Shown here: in pieces, positions 1-9,442 of the stretch
Position numbering within the stretch: the stretch's first letter is position 1
Layout of the letters: each line of letters opens with the position of its first letter
From: an uncultured Candidatus Marinamargulisbacteria bacterium
Lineage (GTDB): Bacteria > Margulisbacteria > Marinamargulisbacteria > UBA817 > CACECR01
Length of the DNA: 43,130 nt
Reading direction: 5' to 3'
Assembly: GCA_902558105.1 (NCBI GenBank)
Contig: CACECR010000005.1
Location: forward strand, 1 to 43,130
Notes under the pieces: model-generated
What the model was told of the DNA's origin: nothing
Database searches by the model: none
The model's input: the letters and a program-made list of their open reading frames with translations, nothing else
Position numbers and translations under genes: made by a program

Positions 1-371
1 GTTTCGGTTTTACTTTCTTGAATAAATTTTTGAATATCTAAAAGTTGTGCTTGATATAAGTTAAAGCTTTGATCTAAAAATTCAAAGTTTCCGTTTTTCA
101 GATTTTCATCTAATTTAAATAAATAAGGCTTAAGTGTGTTTATATTTTTTCTTGTGAAGATTTGTTTGTTTGGATCCATTCGATCTATAAAGAGGTCATA
201 GACTCTTTTGGAATAATTATCATCTATTTTTTGGGGCTTCAAATGAAAGGATTGGATACTTTGTAATATCATTTGACTGACTAATGTATCCTTTTCAGTA
301 TTAGCTAATACTCCAACAGTTAAATAAAAACTTAATATTATTGTAAAAAAAAGCTTGAGCTTAGTTTTCAC
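1..371 (-). CDS. prc: Tail-specific protease (Prc/CtpA family) N-terminus, truncated by window edge
   Basis: Not in the ORF track. Reverse-strand translation from GTG at 371: (M)KTKLKLFFTIILSFYLTVGVLANTEKDTLVSQMILQSIQSFHLKPQKIDDNYSKRVYDLFIDRMDPNKQIFTRKNINTLKPYLFKLDENL... This is a signal peptide followed by a Tsp N-terminal-like region (LDxxD...F.R.DI...). Confidence 0.75.
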   Translation of the reverse strand, partial: MKTKLKLFFTIILSFYLTVGVLANTEKDTLVSQMILQSIQSFHLKPQKIDDNYSKRVYDLFIDRMDPNKQIFTRKNINTLKPYLFKLDENLKNGNFEFLDQSFNLYQAQLLDIQKFIQESKTE

Positions 372-1551
372 TTTCTTCCTTACGTGCGGCTTCTTCAACA
401 CTTTTAGCCACTTTTATAGCTACAGACTTATCTAGAACTTCAGGAATGATTTTATCAACGGAAAGATCTTCTACAGAGTCAGCTAATGCATAAGCGGCTG
501 TTATTTTCATTTTTCTCGTGATTCGTTTGGCTCCGGCATCGATAGCGCCTCTGAAAATTCCAGGGAATGCTAATACATTATTTACTTGATTCGGGAAGTC
601 ACTTCGCCCTGTACCTACAATGAATGCACCAGCTTCTTTGGCTTCTTCTGGCATAATTTCAGGAACTGGGTTCGCCATAGCTAAAATAATGGGTTTTTCA
701 TTCATAGATTTTATCATTTCTTTTGTCACAGCCCCGGCAACACTTACTCCAATAAATAAGTCCGTGTCTTTCATGGCATCGGCTAGACTACCTACTTTTT
801 TATCTCTGTTTGTTCGTCTAGCAATTCGGATTTTGGCTGGGTTATCCGCAATGTCTTCACGTTTTTCAGAGATGATTCCTTTTGAATCACACATGAGAAT
901 TTCTTTAACAGATTTTGTTTCGTTTTCATCAATACTCATGGATAGAAGTAATTCGGCGATGGCTACACCCGCTGCTCCGGCTCCGTTTATCACCACTTTC
1001 ATTTCGGTGACATCTTTTCCAGATAATTTGGCAGCGTTAATTACCGCAGCTAAAACCACAATAGCGGTTCCATGTTGGTCGTCATGAAATACTGGGATTC
1101 CAATGTCTTGGAGTGCATTTTCAATTTCAAAACAACGAGGTGCTGAAATATCTTCTAAGTTTACTCCTGCAAATACTGGCGTTATATTTTTGACCAAGTT
1201 TACAATTTCTAGTGTGTTTTGAGAATTTACACAAATTGGAAAGGCATCTAGCCCCGCATACTCTTTAAAAAGTAGCGCTTTTCCTTCCATAACTGGAATG
1301 GAAGCGGTCGCACCAATGTTTCCAAGACCTAATACGGCTGATCCATCGGTAACAATTGCGACTGTGTTTTTCTTTAATGTTAGTTCACGAGCTAAGGATT
1401 CATCTTCCGCGATGGCCTCACAAACTCCCGCTACTCCAGGTGTGTAGGCGATAGATAAATCATGTGTGTTATTGATGTGCATTTTAGGGGTAAGTTCTAA
1501 TTTTCCACCATGTTTACGATGTTCTTCTATTGATTCTTCAAAAATGTTCAT
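361..1551 (-). CDS. maeB: NAD(P)-dependent malic enzyme
   Basis: 396 aa ORF; AYTPGVAGVCEAIAED, TDGSAVLGLGNIGA, FHDDQHGTAIVVLAAVINA, NGAGAAGVAIAELLL motifs; AAGGAGATTT RBS upstream. Confidence 0.93.
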   Translation of the reverse strand: MNIFEESIEEHRKHGGKLELTPKMHINNTHDLSIAYTPGVAGVCEAIAEDESLARELTLKKNTVAIVTDGSAVLGLGNIGATASIPVMEGKALLFKEYAGLDAFPICVNSQNTLEIVNLVKNITPVFAGVNLEDISAPRCFEIENALQDIGIPVFHDDQHGTAIVVLAAVINAAKLSGKDVTEMKVVINGAGAAGVAIAELLLSMSIDENETKSVKEILMCDSKGIISEKREDIADNPAKIRIARRTNRDKKVGSLADAMKDTDLFIGVSVAGAVTKEMIKSMNEKPIILAMANPVPEIMPEEAKEAGAFIVGTGRSDFPNQVNNVLAFPGIFRGAIDAGAKRITRKMKITAAYALADSVEDLSVDKIIPEVLDKSVAIKVAKSVEEAARKEESEN

Positions 1552-1629
1552 AAATCTCCTTGGTTTAAGTTAGTATGGATTGTTGCAATTCTATAAGTGT
1601 AACAAAATAATACTTTTTCTACTAATTTT

Positions 1630-2604
1630 CTACGACAGCGACGATAAGTAGTGTTCCGCATCCATAGCGGCCATGCAACCTGATCCGGCAGCTGTAATAG
1701 CTTGTCGATACAGTTTATCTTGAACATCACCGCATGCAAAAACACCTTCTAAATTAGTCTGAGTAGACCCAGGCTCTTTTACTACGATATATCCTGTATC
1801 ATCAGTTGTAATGGATTCGTTTAAAAAGTTTGTGTTAGGCTCATGTCCGATTCCATAAAATAAGCCTCGTATGTCTATTACAGACTCCGTATTTGTTTTG
1901 TTGTTTAAGACACGTAATTGCTTCAGAGTTGTATCTCCTATAGCTTCTTGAGCTTCAGTGTTCCAGCAGATCTCGATTTTTTCATTATTTTGGGTGCGCT
2001 CTTGCATTACTTTTGATGCACGAAGTTCGTCACGACGTACTAATAAACTCACCTTACTAGCATACTTACTTAAGAAGTTCGCTTCCTCACATGCGGTATC
2101 TCCACCCCCAATAACCACTAAGTGCTGGTCTCTAAACATAGGAAGTGCTCCATCACATACGGCACAAGCGGATATCCCTTTTTGCCAAAATGTTTTTTCG
2201 CCATCGATTCCTAAACGTTTTGCCGTTGCACCTGTGGCGATAATGATGGTTTTGGCTTTAAATTGTTTCTCTTTAATATGAACAGTATATGGGTGGCTAT
2301 CAAAATCAATTTTATCCACTGTTTTTGTAAATATTTTAGTTCCACAATTTTCAGATTGCTGTCTCATGTTCATCATGAGTTCTGGTCCAGAAATTCCGGT
2401 TGGGAAGCCTGGGAAATTCTCAACTTCAGTTGTTGTAGTTAATTGTCCTCCAGCCGCTACTCCAGCCGCCATTTCACCTTCAAACATAATAGGGTTTAAG
2501 CAGGCACGAGCTGTATAAATTGCCGCCGTGTGTCCCGCAGGTCCAGATCCGACAATAATTACATTGTGGATATCATTTTGTAGTTCATCTAATTTAGTCA
2601 TCAT
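1630..2604 (-). CDS. trxB: Thioredoxin-disulfide reductase
   Basis: 324 aa; GSGPAGHTAAIYTARA FAD motif, CAVCDG redox motif, VIGGGDTACEEA NADPH motif; AAGGAGAG RBS. Confidence 0.96.
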   Translation of the reverse strand: MMTKLDELQNDIHNVIIVGSGPAGHTAAIYTARACLNPIMFEGEMAAGVAAGGQLTTTTEVENFPGFPTGISGPELMMNMRQQSENCGTKIFTKTVDKIDFDSHPYTVHIKEKQFKAKTIIIATGATAKRLGIDGEKTFWQKGISACAVCDGALPMFRDQHLVVIGGGDTACEEANFLSKYASKVSLLVRRDELRASKVMQERTQNNEKIEICWNTEAQEAIGDTTLKQLRVLNNKTNTESVIDIRGLFYGIGHEPNTNFLNESITTDDTGYIVVKEPGSTQTNLEGVFACGDVQDKLYRQAITAAGSGCMAAMDAEHYLSSLS

Positions 2605-2615
2605 TACTCTCCTTA

Positions 2616-4766
2616 TTAATTGATGTCAAAGAAATCGAGTAGTTCGTTCTCTTCTTTTTCTTTTTGTTGCCTAACTTTTTTAACTTTAGAAATCGATTTA
2701 CTAGAATCTTTTTCTACAGGTTCGGATCCTCTCCAATATTTTAAATCCGTTACCTTCGCTGTTTCTGGGGTATATTCAGAGGCTAAAAGTCCGGTTTCCC
2801 AGTTGACGCGTCGTGTGACTAAGCCTTGAGCTCTTGGAAAGGATTGGGCTTTTACCGAACGCAGTGCTTCTTTCATAAATTCTTTCCACATGTAAGCTGG
2901 AATCCATCCACCCGTTACATTATTCATAGGAGTGTTATCATCGTTTCCTACCCATGCCGCGGTTACCATCTGTGGAACAAATCCCATGAACCATGCATCT
3001 TTATAGTCAGAAGTTGTTCCTGTTTTTCCAGCAATGGGTCGTGGTAATTTTGCGCCTCTTCCGGTTCCATAATTAACAACACCTTGCATCATTTCAACAA
3101 GTGCGGCTACATGGTTTGCGTTTAAGACACGTTTTTCTCGTTTGACATGGTTATAAAGTGGAATTCCGTCTCTATCTTCAATTTTCAAGATAGCCACCGG
3201 ATTTACTTTTATTCCATTGTTTGCAAAGGTCATGTAGGATTTGGTTAATTCCATCATCGTCACTTCGTTAGCCCCTAATGGTAACGATAAAATAGGTTTG
3301 AGTGGCGATGTGATTCCTGATTTTCTAGCGGCCTCAACTACTTTTTCGGGACCTACTAAATCGTTTAATTTAACAGCCACTACATTTACCGATCGTTCGA
3401 GTGCTTTTGTCATTGGGATATTTCCTAAATGTTTTAGCGTGTAATTTAAGGGTTCGTACGGACCTTCGATCGTATTAAATGTAATGGGATTATCTTCAAT
3501 AAATGTACCCGGAGAGAGGCCTTTTTCTAATGCCGCTAGATAGACAAATGGTTTAAATGCCGAGCCTGGCTGACGATTGGCTTGTACCGTTCGGTTAAAT
3601 TGAGTGTCTTTAAAGTTGGCGCCCCCTTGCATCACTAATATGTGACCATTTCTTGGATCTACAGATAATAACGCTGCTTCATTAAAGTTTAAGTTTTCTA
3701 CTTTTTCTCCTTTGATCCAATAACTTTTCTCACCTAACTCGATGGCTTTTTTAACCACTTCTTCGGCATGGGTTTGTAGTTTGTAATCGAGTGTGGTGTA
3801 GACATTCATACCCGAGGTATAGGTGGATTCTTCACCATACATTTCGATGAGCTTTTCAACGACATAACTGGTAAAAAATGGTGCTTTGTAACGATGTTTT
3901 TTACGTTCGGCCAAAACTAACGTTTTGTTCAATGCGGCTCTATATTCTTGCAAACTGATAATTTTAAGCTTTTTCATACGTTGAAGAACAATTTTTTGTC
4001 GTTCTTTACATCGGCTAAAGTTTCTAAACGGACTATATAATTCAGGCCCAGATAACATGCCCACAAGTGCGGCTGATTCGGACAAGTTTAAATCGGCTGA
4101 GGGTTTTCCAAAGTACATTCTGGCGGCCGATTCAATACCATAGGCATTATGACCCCAATAGACTTGGTTTAAGTACATTTCAAGAATTTCTGTTTTACTA
4201 AATTTCTTTTCAATTCTTATGGCTAGTACCATTTCAGCCAGTTTACGTATGATTTTCTTTTGTTTATATAAGAAAAGGTTTCTAGCTAATTGCTGAGTAA
4301 GTGTACTTCCACCTTCTACGAAACTCATGGCTTTAATATCTACATAAAGGGCTCTCATAATCCCTTTAATATTAATCCCGTTGTGTTTGTAAAAATCGGT
4401 ATCTTCTAATGCAATGACTGTTTTAATAATATTAGGAGAGATTTTTTCGATTGGAATTAAGATTCGGTTTTCTTCTTGGTGGAGTTCGGCTAGGACAGTT
4501 CCATCTTTTGCATAAATTTTTGTGGTTTCAGCTGGTATGTAGGTGTTGATGCTATCGATATCAGGTAATTTTTTTGAAATATACGCTACAAATATACTGC
4601 CGCTAATCACTCCAATTACACCTAAAACGGTAGAGCCAATCATGATTTTTTTAAACACGTTCATCCAAAAGTTTCGTTTTTTGTTGCGTGTATATCGTGC
4701 AGCTCCAACTGATTTAGAGGAGGATTTAAATATTTTTCCGATGGGTTGTTTTGATCTAAAAATCAA
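2616..4766 (-). CDS. Penicillin-binding protein 1A family (transglycosylase/transpeptidase)
   Basis: 716 aa; N-terminal TM, ALEDTDFYKHNGINIKGIMRA and GGSTLTQQLARNLFL (GT51), RQPGSAFKPFVYLAALE (SxxK) and GKTGTTSDYKDAWFMGF (KTG). Confidence 0.95.
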   Translation of the reverse strand: MIFRSKQPIGKIFKSSSKSVGAARYTRNKKRNFWMNVFKKIMIGSTVLGVIGVISGSIFVAYISKKLPDIDSINTYIPAETTKIYAKDGTVLAELHQEENRILIPIEKISPNIIKTVIALEDTDFYKHNGINIKGIMRALYVDIKAMSFVEGGSTLTQQLARNLFLYKQKKIIRKLAEMVLAIRIEKKFSKTEILEMYLNQVYWGHNAYGIESAARMYFGKPSADLNLSESAALVGMLSGPELYSPFRNFSRCKERQKIVLQRMKKLKIISLQEYRAALNKTLVLAERKKHRYKAPFFTSYVVEKLIEMYGEESTYTSGMNVYTTLDYKLQTHAEEVVKKAIELGEKSYWIKGEKVENLNFNEAALLSVDPRNGHILVMQGGANFKDTQFNRTVQANRQPGSAFKPFVYLAALEKGLSPGTFIEDNPITFNTIEGPYEPLNYTLKHLGNIPMTKALERSVNVVAVKLNDLVGPEKVVEAARKSGITSPLKPILSLPLGANEVTMMELTKSYMTFANNGIKVNPVAILKIEDRDGIPLYNHVKREKRVLNANHVAALVEMMQGVVNYGTGRGAKLPRPIAGKTGTTSDYKDAWFMGFVPQMVTAAWVGNDDNTPMNNVTGGWIPAYMWKEFMKEALRSVKAQSFPRAQGLVTRRVNWETGLLASEYTPETAKVTDLKYWRGSEPVEKDSSKSISKVKKVRQQKEKEENELLDFFDIN

Positions 4767-4880
4767 TAGACTCTCCTTATTTTCTTACCTAAAGTCTACC
4801 ATACACTCTGTTCTCACTCTAGCCTTTTTTTAAGTCAAAATGTAAACTAATTTTACAATATTAAATTTAGGATATCTTCA

Positions 4881-6065
4881 ATGTCTGATTTATTTGAACG
4901 TTTCATGTCTGGTGTGGATACCATTATCCCTGAATCAGACACTATTTCTGCGATAAAAACTCAATCTTTACGTATTAAATTTGGTGCCGATCCGTCCGCT
5001 CCAGATTTACATTTAGGTCATGCGGTTATTTTAACGAAGCTTCGCTTACTTCAAGATATGGGGCATACGGTAATTTTTTTGATCGGCGATTTTACGGCCA
5101 TGATTGGAGATCCGACCGGTAAATCGCAAACTCGGAAACCGCTGACTAAAGAACAGGTCGTTGAAAATGCTGAATCGTATAAAGCGCAGGTCTTTAAATT
5201 CTTAGATCCTGAGAAAACAGAGGTGGTGTATAATTCCGAGTGGTTGTCCAAACTTTCGGCGGTTGATGTGGTGAAGTTGTCGTCGTCTTATACGGTGGCT
5301 CGGATGTTAGAGCGGGATGACTTTAGTAAACGCTATGCGTCCGGAACGCCGATTAGTGTCCATGAGTTTTTGTATCCCTTGTTTCAGGGCTATGATTCGG
5401 TGGCCTTAAAAAGTGATGTGGAAGTTGGGGGGACCGATCAAACGTTTAATTTATTAATGGGCCGTCACTTACAACAGCAAGATAATATGAACGCGCAGTC
5501 GATTGTAACCTTTCCTATTTTAGAAGGCTTAGATGGTGTCCAAAAAATGAGTAAGTCGCTTGGAAACCATATTGCGGTTTTAGATGAGCCTAATAATATG
5601 TTTGGGAAGGTGATGTCGATTCCAGATACCTTAATTACTCGTTATTTTCAGTTACTAAGTTTAGTGAGCCCGTCTGAACTGGCGCAGATTGAATCCGACT
5701 TAACGTCTGGGGTGAACCCACGTGATGTAAAACGTGATTTAGGGAAGCGCATTGTGGCTAAACTACATTCTGACGACGCGGCTGAGCAAGCCATTCAACA
5801 TTTTGATACGGTCTTTGCCAAACGTGACATACCAGATGATATTCCCGTATTAAATGTAGCCGCGGATGCCATTTTTTTGGCCGACTTTTTGCTTGAGCAC
5901 GGATTAGCACCTTCCAAAAAAGAGGCTCGGCGTTTAATTGCACAGGGGGCGGTGTCTATTAACCAAGAAAAAGTCTCTCCTGATGAGCGCCAGATGTATC
6001 ATCCGTCTCATGATGATGTGCTTAAAGTTGGGAAACGACGGTTTGCTAAAGTACAGGTTATGTAG
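4881..6065 (+). CDS. tyrS: Tyrosyl-tRNA synthetase
   Basis: 394 aa; [19 protein letters not shown] (HIGH), KMSKSLGN (KMSKS), C-terminal S4 domain. Confidence 0.96.
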   Translation: MSDLFERFMSGVDTIIPESDTISAIKTQSLRIKFGADPSAPDLHLGHAVILTKLRLLQDMGHTVIFLIGDFTAMIGDPTGKSQTRKPLTKEQVVENAESYKAQVFKFLDPEKTEVVYNSEWLSKLSAVDVVKLSSSYTVARMLERDDFSKRYASGTPISVHEFLYPLFQGYDSVALKSDVEVGGTDQTFNLLMGRHLQQQDNMNAQSIVTFPILEGLDGVQKMSKSLGNHIAVLDEPNNMFGKVMSIPDTLITRYFQLLSLVSPSELAQIESDLTSGVNPRDVKRDLGKRIVAKLHSDDAAEQAIQHFDTVFAKRDIPDDIPVLNVAADAIFLADFLLEHGLAPSKKEARRLIAQGAVSINQEKVSPDERQMYHPSHDDVLKVGKRRFAKVQVM

Positions 6066-6933
6066 GCGGTTTGCTATATTTGGATAGTAATGTATCTACG
6101 GCTTCTTGGAATTTTCCTTGATCACCTGCGTTTTCTATTCCAAGATAGAGTAGTTCTTTGGCTACTATGGCTTGTTTATTAACAGGTACCTTTTCAAGAG
6201 CTTGCTGTTGTTCAGGGCTTAATTTACCCATAATCTTTTGAGCAGCTTCGCTTTGATTCACGCCTTTCTCTAATTTTTCTCCGGTTAGTTTTTGGAAGTT
6301 AGCTTTTACGGCACTTTTTTCTAGTCTTGTAAATATTTTATCACCTGCATAAAATAAAAGATTCCCAAGAGGTGCCGTAGCTGCTGTATTTATAGCGTTT
6401 TTTACTCCTTGTCTTACGCCAGTTTTTAAGAGTTTTACAAGAAAGCCATCTTTTTTTAATGTGCTTTTTGCTGGTTTTTCAGAGAGACTATTTATGCTAT
6501 ATTCTAGTTGTTTTTCAACACCTGTTTTTTCAGTAGATTTTTCTCCGGATGCTTGGACGTTTTTTATTCCAAGGGTATTATGAATGGATTGTATGGATGC
6601 TGCTGATATTGGAGGTGATTCTCTGTTTTCTTTAACTGTTTCTATAATTTCTTGTAATATTTCATTAATATTACATGTTTCACCCTGGTTTATAAGACTA
6701 GTGTCTAATTCACTTAATAGTTCAAGTACCGCATTTTTTTGTCCTTTTGGTAAATAAACAAAGCTTTGTAGTGTTTCCTGACTTACTTCACCTGTAATTT
6801 TATCATTAGTACTAAGTGTTTGGATTAACCCGTCAAGCTTTGTTTCTAAATCTCCTTTATTTAGATCATTAGCTTTTGCTTGATTAGTACTAAGTGATAT
6901 ACCAGGTATTTGAGTATTGTGACCTACTTCCAT
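6058..6933 (-). CDS. Hypothetical protein, paralog A of the duplicated accessory family
   Basis: 291 aa ORF; C-terminal half aligns with the product of 7580..8218; overlaps the 3' end of tyrS by 8 nt in convergent orientation. Confidence 0.75.
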   Translation of the reverse strand: MEVGHNTQIPGISLSTNQAKANDLNKGDLETKLDGLIQTLSTNDKITGEVSQETLQSFVYLPKGQKNAVLELLSELDTSLINQGETCNINEILQEIIETVKENRESPPISAASIQSIHNTLGIKNVQASGEKSTEKTGVEKQLEYSINSLSEKPAKSTLKKDGFLVKLLKTGVRQGVKNAINTAATAPLGNLLFYAGDKIFTRLEKSAVKANFQKLTGEKLEKGVNQSEAAQKIMGKLSPEQQQALEKVPVNKQAIVAKELLYLGIENAGDQGKFQEAVDTLLSKYSKPPT

Positions 6934-7092
6934 AATAACTTCTCGATCAGTTTCTTATCGTTATTATAGTTATCGATCAATAAGGGGATATCTATTGCAT
7001 TTAAATTCTTTGATATTTAAATTAATTTATGTAAATTTGAATATTATACTCATTGCAATGCTTGTGAGTATGACTATGTTCAAATAATTTTT

Positions 7093-7575
7093 GATGAGTC
7101 CAACAACATATTTGGAAAAGTGATGTCGATTTCAGATAACTTAATTACACGTTATTTTCAGATATTAATTTTACTAAGTCTGGCAGAATTATCTCAAATA
7201 GAATTAGAGTTGTCTTTTGGTGTGAATCTACATGATGTAAAACGTGACTTAGGTAAACGTATTGTGACTAAATTACATTCTTAAGCATCGTTTGAGTAAG
7301 CCATTCAACATTTTGATACCGTTTTTGCCAAACGTGACATATTAGATGATATTCCCGTATTAAATGTAGCAGCTGATTCCATTTTTTTGTCCGACTTTTT
7401 GCTTGAGCATGGATTAGCCCCCTCCAAAAAATATGTACGGCTTTTGATTGCACAGGGAGCGCTGCCGATTAATCAAGAAAAAGTATCTTCTGATGAACGT
7501 CAGATGTATCATCCGTCTCATGATGATGTACTTAAAGTTGGGAAACGACGGTTTTCTAAAGTACAGGTTATGTAG
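7093..7575 (+). pseudogene. Degenerate second copy of the 3' end of tyrS
   Basis: Collinear with 5583..6065 (gatgatattcccgtattaaatgtagc..., cagatgtatcatccgtctcatgatgatgt.cttaaagttgggaaacgacggtt.tctaaagtacaggttatgtag), with in-frame TAA codons (cattctTAAgca, gagTAAgcc) and no 5' part. Confidence 0.93.
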
Positions 7576-7579
7576 TGGA

Positions 7580-8218
7580 TTAGCTATAGTTGGATAGTAA
7601 TGTTTTTACTTCCTCTTGGAATCTTTCTACATCATTTGCGTGTGTAATTCCCAACTCAAGAATTCTATATGCTACATATTTATGTTTTTCTGTTCGTTGT
7701 ACATTATTAAGGGCTGTATATTGATCACCTAATTTACGCATAATGGTTTGGCTGGCTAATTGTAGATTATCTAGATCTGTACTGTCTGTTAATGTTTGTC
7801 CGGTTAGTGTACAGAAATTACTTTCTACGGCATCTTTGTCTAGTATGTGATAGAGATAATCACTTTCATTTACCAAACGGGTTTTAGAATCCGGGCTCGT
7901 TAAACTTAATATCTTTTCTCCAGCTGGGTTTTCCAAAATTACTCCAGATCTTTGTTGTTTCAATGGAGCACTATTATAATTTTCGGATAGGGTTTCAATA
8001 CTAAATTCTAGTTCTTTTTGGATAACGTCGCATGCAGTTCCTGTTGTATTTATTCCTATATTGCTCTTCATTGCTTTTATTTCCGCTTTCGTGCTGGTGC
8101 CACTGCTACACTTACCTGTTCCTTCAGTTGTGGTATTAGTTGCTTTGGGAGTATCGGGACATTTCCTATCAAATGGTTCTCTTGCAGTATTGATTGGGTT
8201 GCTTGTATCTAGTTTCAT
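7580..8218 (-). CDS. Hypothetical protein, paralog B of the duplicated accessory family
   Basis: 212 aa ORF; KELEFSIETLSEN / AVESNFCTLTGQTL / ASQTIMRKL / RFQEEVKTLLSNYS align with [13 protein letters not shown] / [14 protein letters not shown] / AAQKIMGKL / [14 protein letters not shown] in 6058..6933. Confidence 0.7.
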   Translation of the reverse strand: MKLDTSNPINTAREPFDRKCPDTPKATNTTTEGTGKCSSGTSTKAEIKAMKSNIGINTTGTACDVIQKELEFSIETLSENYNSAPLKQQRSGVILENPAGEKILSLTSPDSKTRLVNESDYLYHILDKDAVESNFCTLTGQTLTDSTDLDNLQLASQTIMRKLGDQYTALNNVQRTEKHKYVAYRILELGITHANDVERFQEEVKTLLSNYS

Positions 8219-8309
8219 AATAACTACTCTATTAATTTCTTACGTTATTAAAGTTATCGATCAATAAGCGGGGTGGATTGCATCTAAATTGCTTAATATT
8301 TAAGTTAAT

Positions 8310-9173
8310 TTATATAAATTTAAATATTATACTTATTGCAATGCTCGTGATTATAATTAAATTTAAATAATTTTTGATGAGTCGAAATTTGTAATTATCA
8401 ATAGTGAGTCGATCACATATTTTGTGATCTTTTAATTGAGACCTGCGCCAGTCTAGTTCTTTTTTAGTATAAATTGGAAATTTATCCATAAATCCAAGTT
8501 TATACGCTATTGAATCTAAGCCTGTAAAAAACTTACCTGGAATATGTAGTAAACAGGGCCAGGTATCGGTTCGTTTGGAGTAGAGCTTTCCTTCTCTAAT
8601 TTCATAATCGTCGTATTCTAATCCGGCCCGTCCACCGTTTACTGCAAATAATTCATGGCGATGGTCAACGGTAATGTGTTCGGGATTTTTAACAAAGTAA
8701 CGAATGGTGTCCATTTGATCGCTTGTTTGTTTGGCGGATAAGCCAATGTCGTTGTAACAGTCTAAGGCTAGTTTGGCAGGTCCCATAATGGTTCCTGCAT
8801 TTAAGTAACGCATGGGAACGTTTTTAATAGGATATTTTAAGTAGTAAAATAAATCATCAAATGAATACATGCCAAAATTTTGTTCGGCTCCATAGACTAA
8901 CTTATCTTTATAATAGGCAGTGTAAGCATTAAGGATGGCATCTTCGCTTTTTAAAAAGATTACATCGTATGCATCTATGTAAAGAAATAAGTCATTTGGG
9001 TTTAGTTTTTTTAATGCTTCTAATAATAAGGTTATTTTCATCCCATTACCGGTGTAAACTTGATTGAGCCCAAGTATGGTAATGTTGAGATTGTTTTTTT
9101 TTGACGAGGTCATTAACCTATCTAAATGATGGTTTGTATGAGTGGCAAAAGTAAAAATGTGTAAGTTGCTCAT
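8310..9173 (-). CDS. PLOD (procollagen-lysine)-like glycosyltransferase
   Basis: 287 aa; HIFTFATHTNHHLDRLMTSSKKNNLNITILGL, GMKITLLLEAL, DLFLYIDAYDVIF, VYGAEQNFGMY, YLKYP...MRYLNAGTIMGPA match the pattern of the PLOD-type GT domain; C-terminal hydrophobic segment. Confidence 0.7.
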   Translation of the reverse strand: MSNLHIFTFATHTNHHLDRLMTSSKKNNLNITILGLNQVYTGNGMKITLLLEALKKLNPNDLFLYIDAYDVIFLKSEDAILNAYTAYYKDKLVYGAEQNFGMYSFDDLFYYLKYPIKNVPMRYLNAGTIMGPAKLALDCYNDIGLSAKQTSDQMDTIRYFVKNPEHITVDHRHELFAVNGGRAGLEYDDYEIREGKLYSKRTDTWPCLLHIPGKFFTGLDSIAYKLGFMDKFPIYTKKELDWRRSQLKDHKICDRLTIDNYKFRLIKNYLNLIIITSIAISIIFKFI

Positions 9174-9335
9174 AATTTTTTAGACTTTTTTTGATTGTTT
9201 ACATCATAAAATACTTTTCAAAAAGACACTAGATTTAAAATCACCCCTTTAAATATCTCTTTTAAAGCTATTTTGTCTTTTTTTGTTGGTTTGGGTGCTA
9301 AATTTTCAAAACGTCGTTATTTTGCGAAATAATGC

Positions 9336-9364
9336 TTCATTTCGCTTAAATTCTTTGATATACT
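9336..9364 (+). promoter_or_regulatory. Candidate promoter for gyrB-gyrA
   Basis: TTCATT-N17-TATACT with upstream TGn (TTTGATATACT); RBS ggagaagg before ATG at 9443. Confidence 0.4.
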
Positions 9365-9442
9365 TTAAAAAGTAACTACAGTTTATCATTATTCAAATTA
9401 TGTCACTTTTTTGAATTTATAAGTATGGAGAAGGAATAAATT

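Larger units (their letters stand above)
5583..8383. repeat. Tandem duplication: unit 1 about 5583-7092, unit 2 about 7093-8375
   Basis: Each unit contains tyrS 3' end (+), hypothetical gene (-), its upstream region, and about 22 codons of the glycosyltransferase 3' end (-). The word gatgag[ct]c occurs at 5583, 7093 and 8376, marking start, internal junction and end. Confidence 0.9.

Noticed and set aside
620-1087. 155-aa plus-strand ORF inside maeB
   Set aside because: Fully antisense to a confidently identified gene; shadow ORF with no recognisable domain.
5758-7453. Antisense ORFs 5758..5943 (-) and 7268..7453 (-) encode similar peptides ([18 protein letters not shown] / [18 protein letters not shown]) and look like a conserved small-protein pair
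   Set aside because: They are antisense to tyrS and to its duplicated relic, so their similarity is explained by the nucleotide duplication. No RBS or independent evidence of coding.
7387-7575. Stand-alone S4-domain gene
   Set aside because: As an annotated gene it is better explained as the surviving open part of the tyrS relic; TTG start without RBS. Kept only as a finding.
8018-8267. Hydrophobic antisense ORFs opposite the hypothetical gene 7580..8218
   Set aside because: Overlap each other in different frames on the strand opposite a better-supported paralogous ORF; no RBS.
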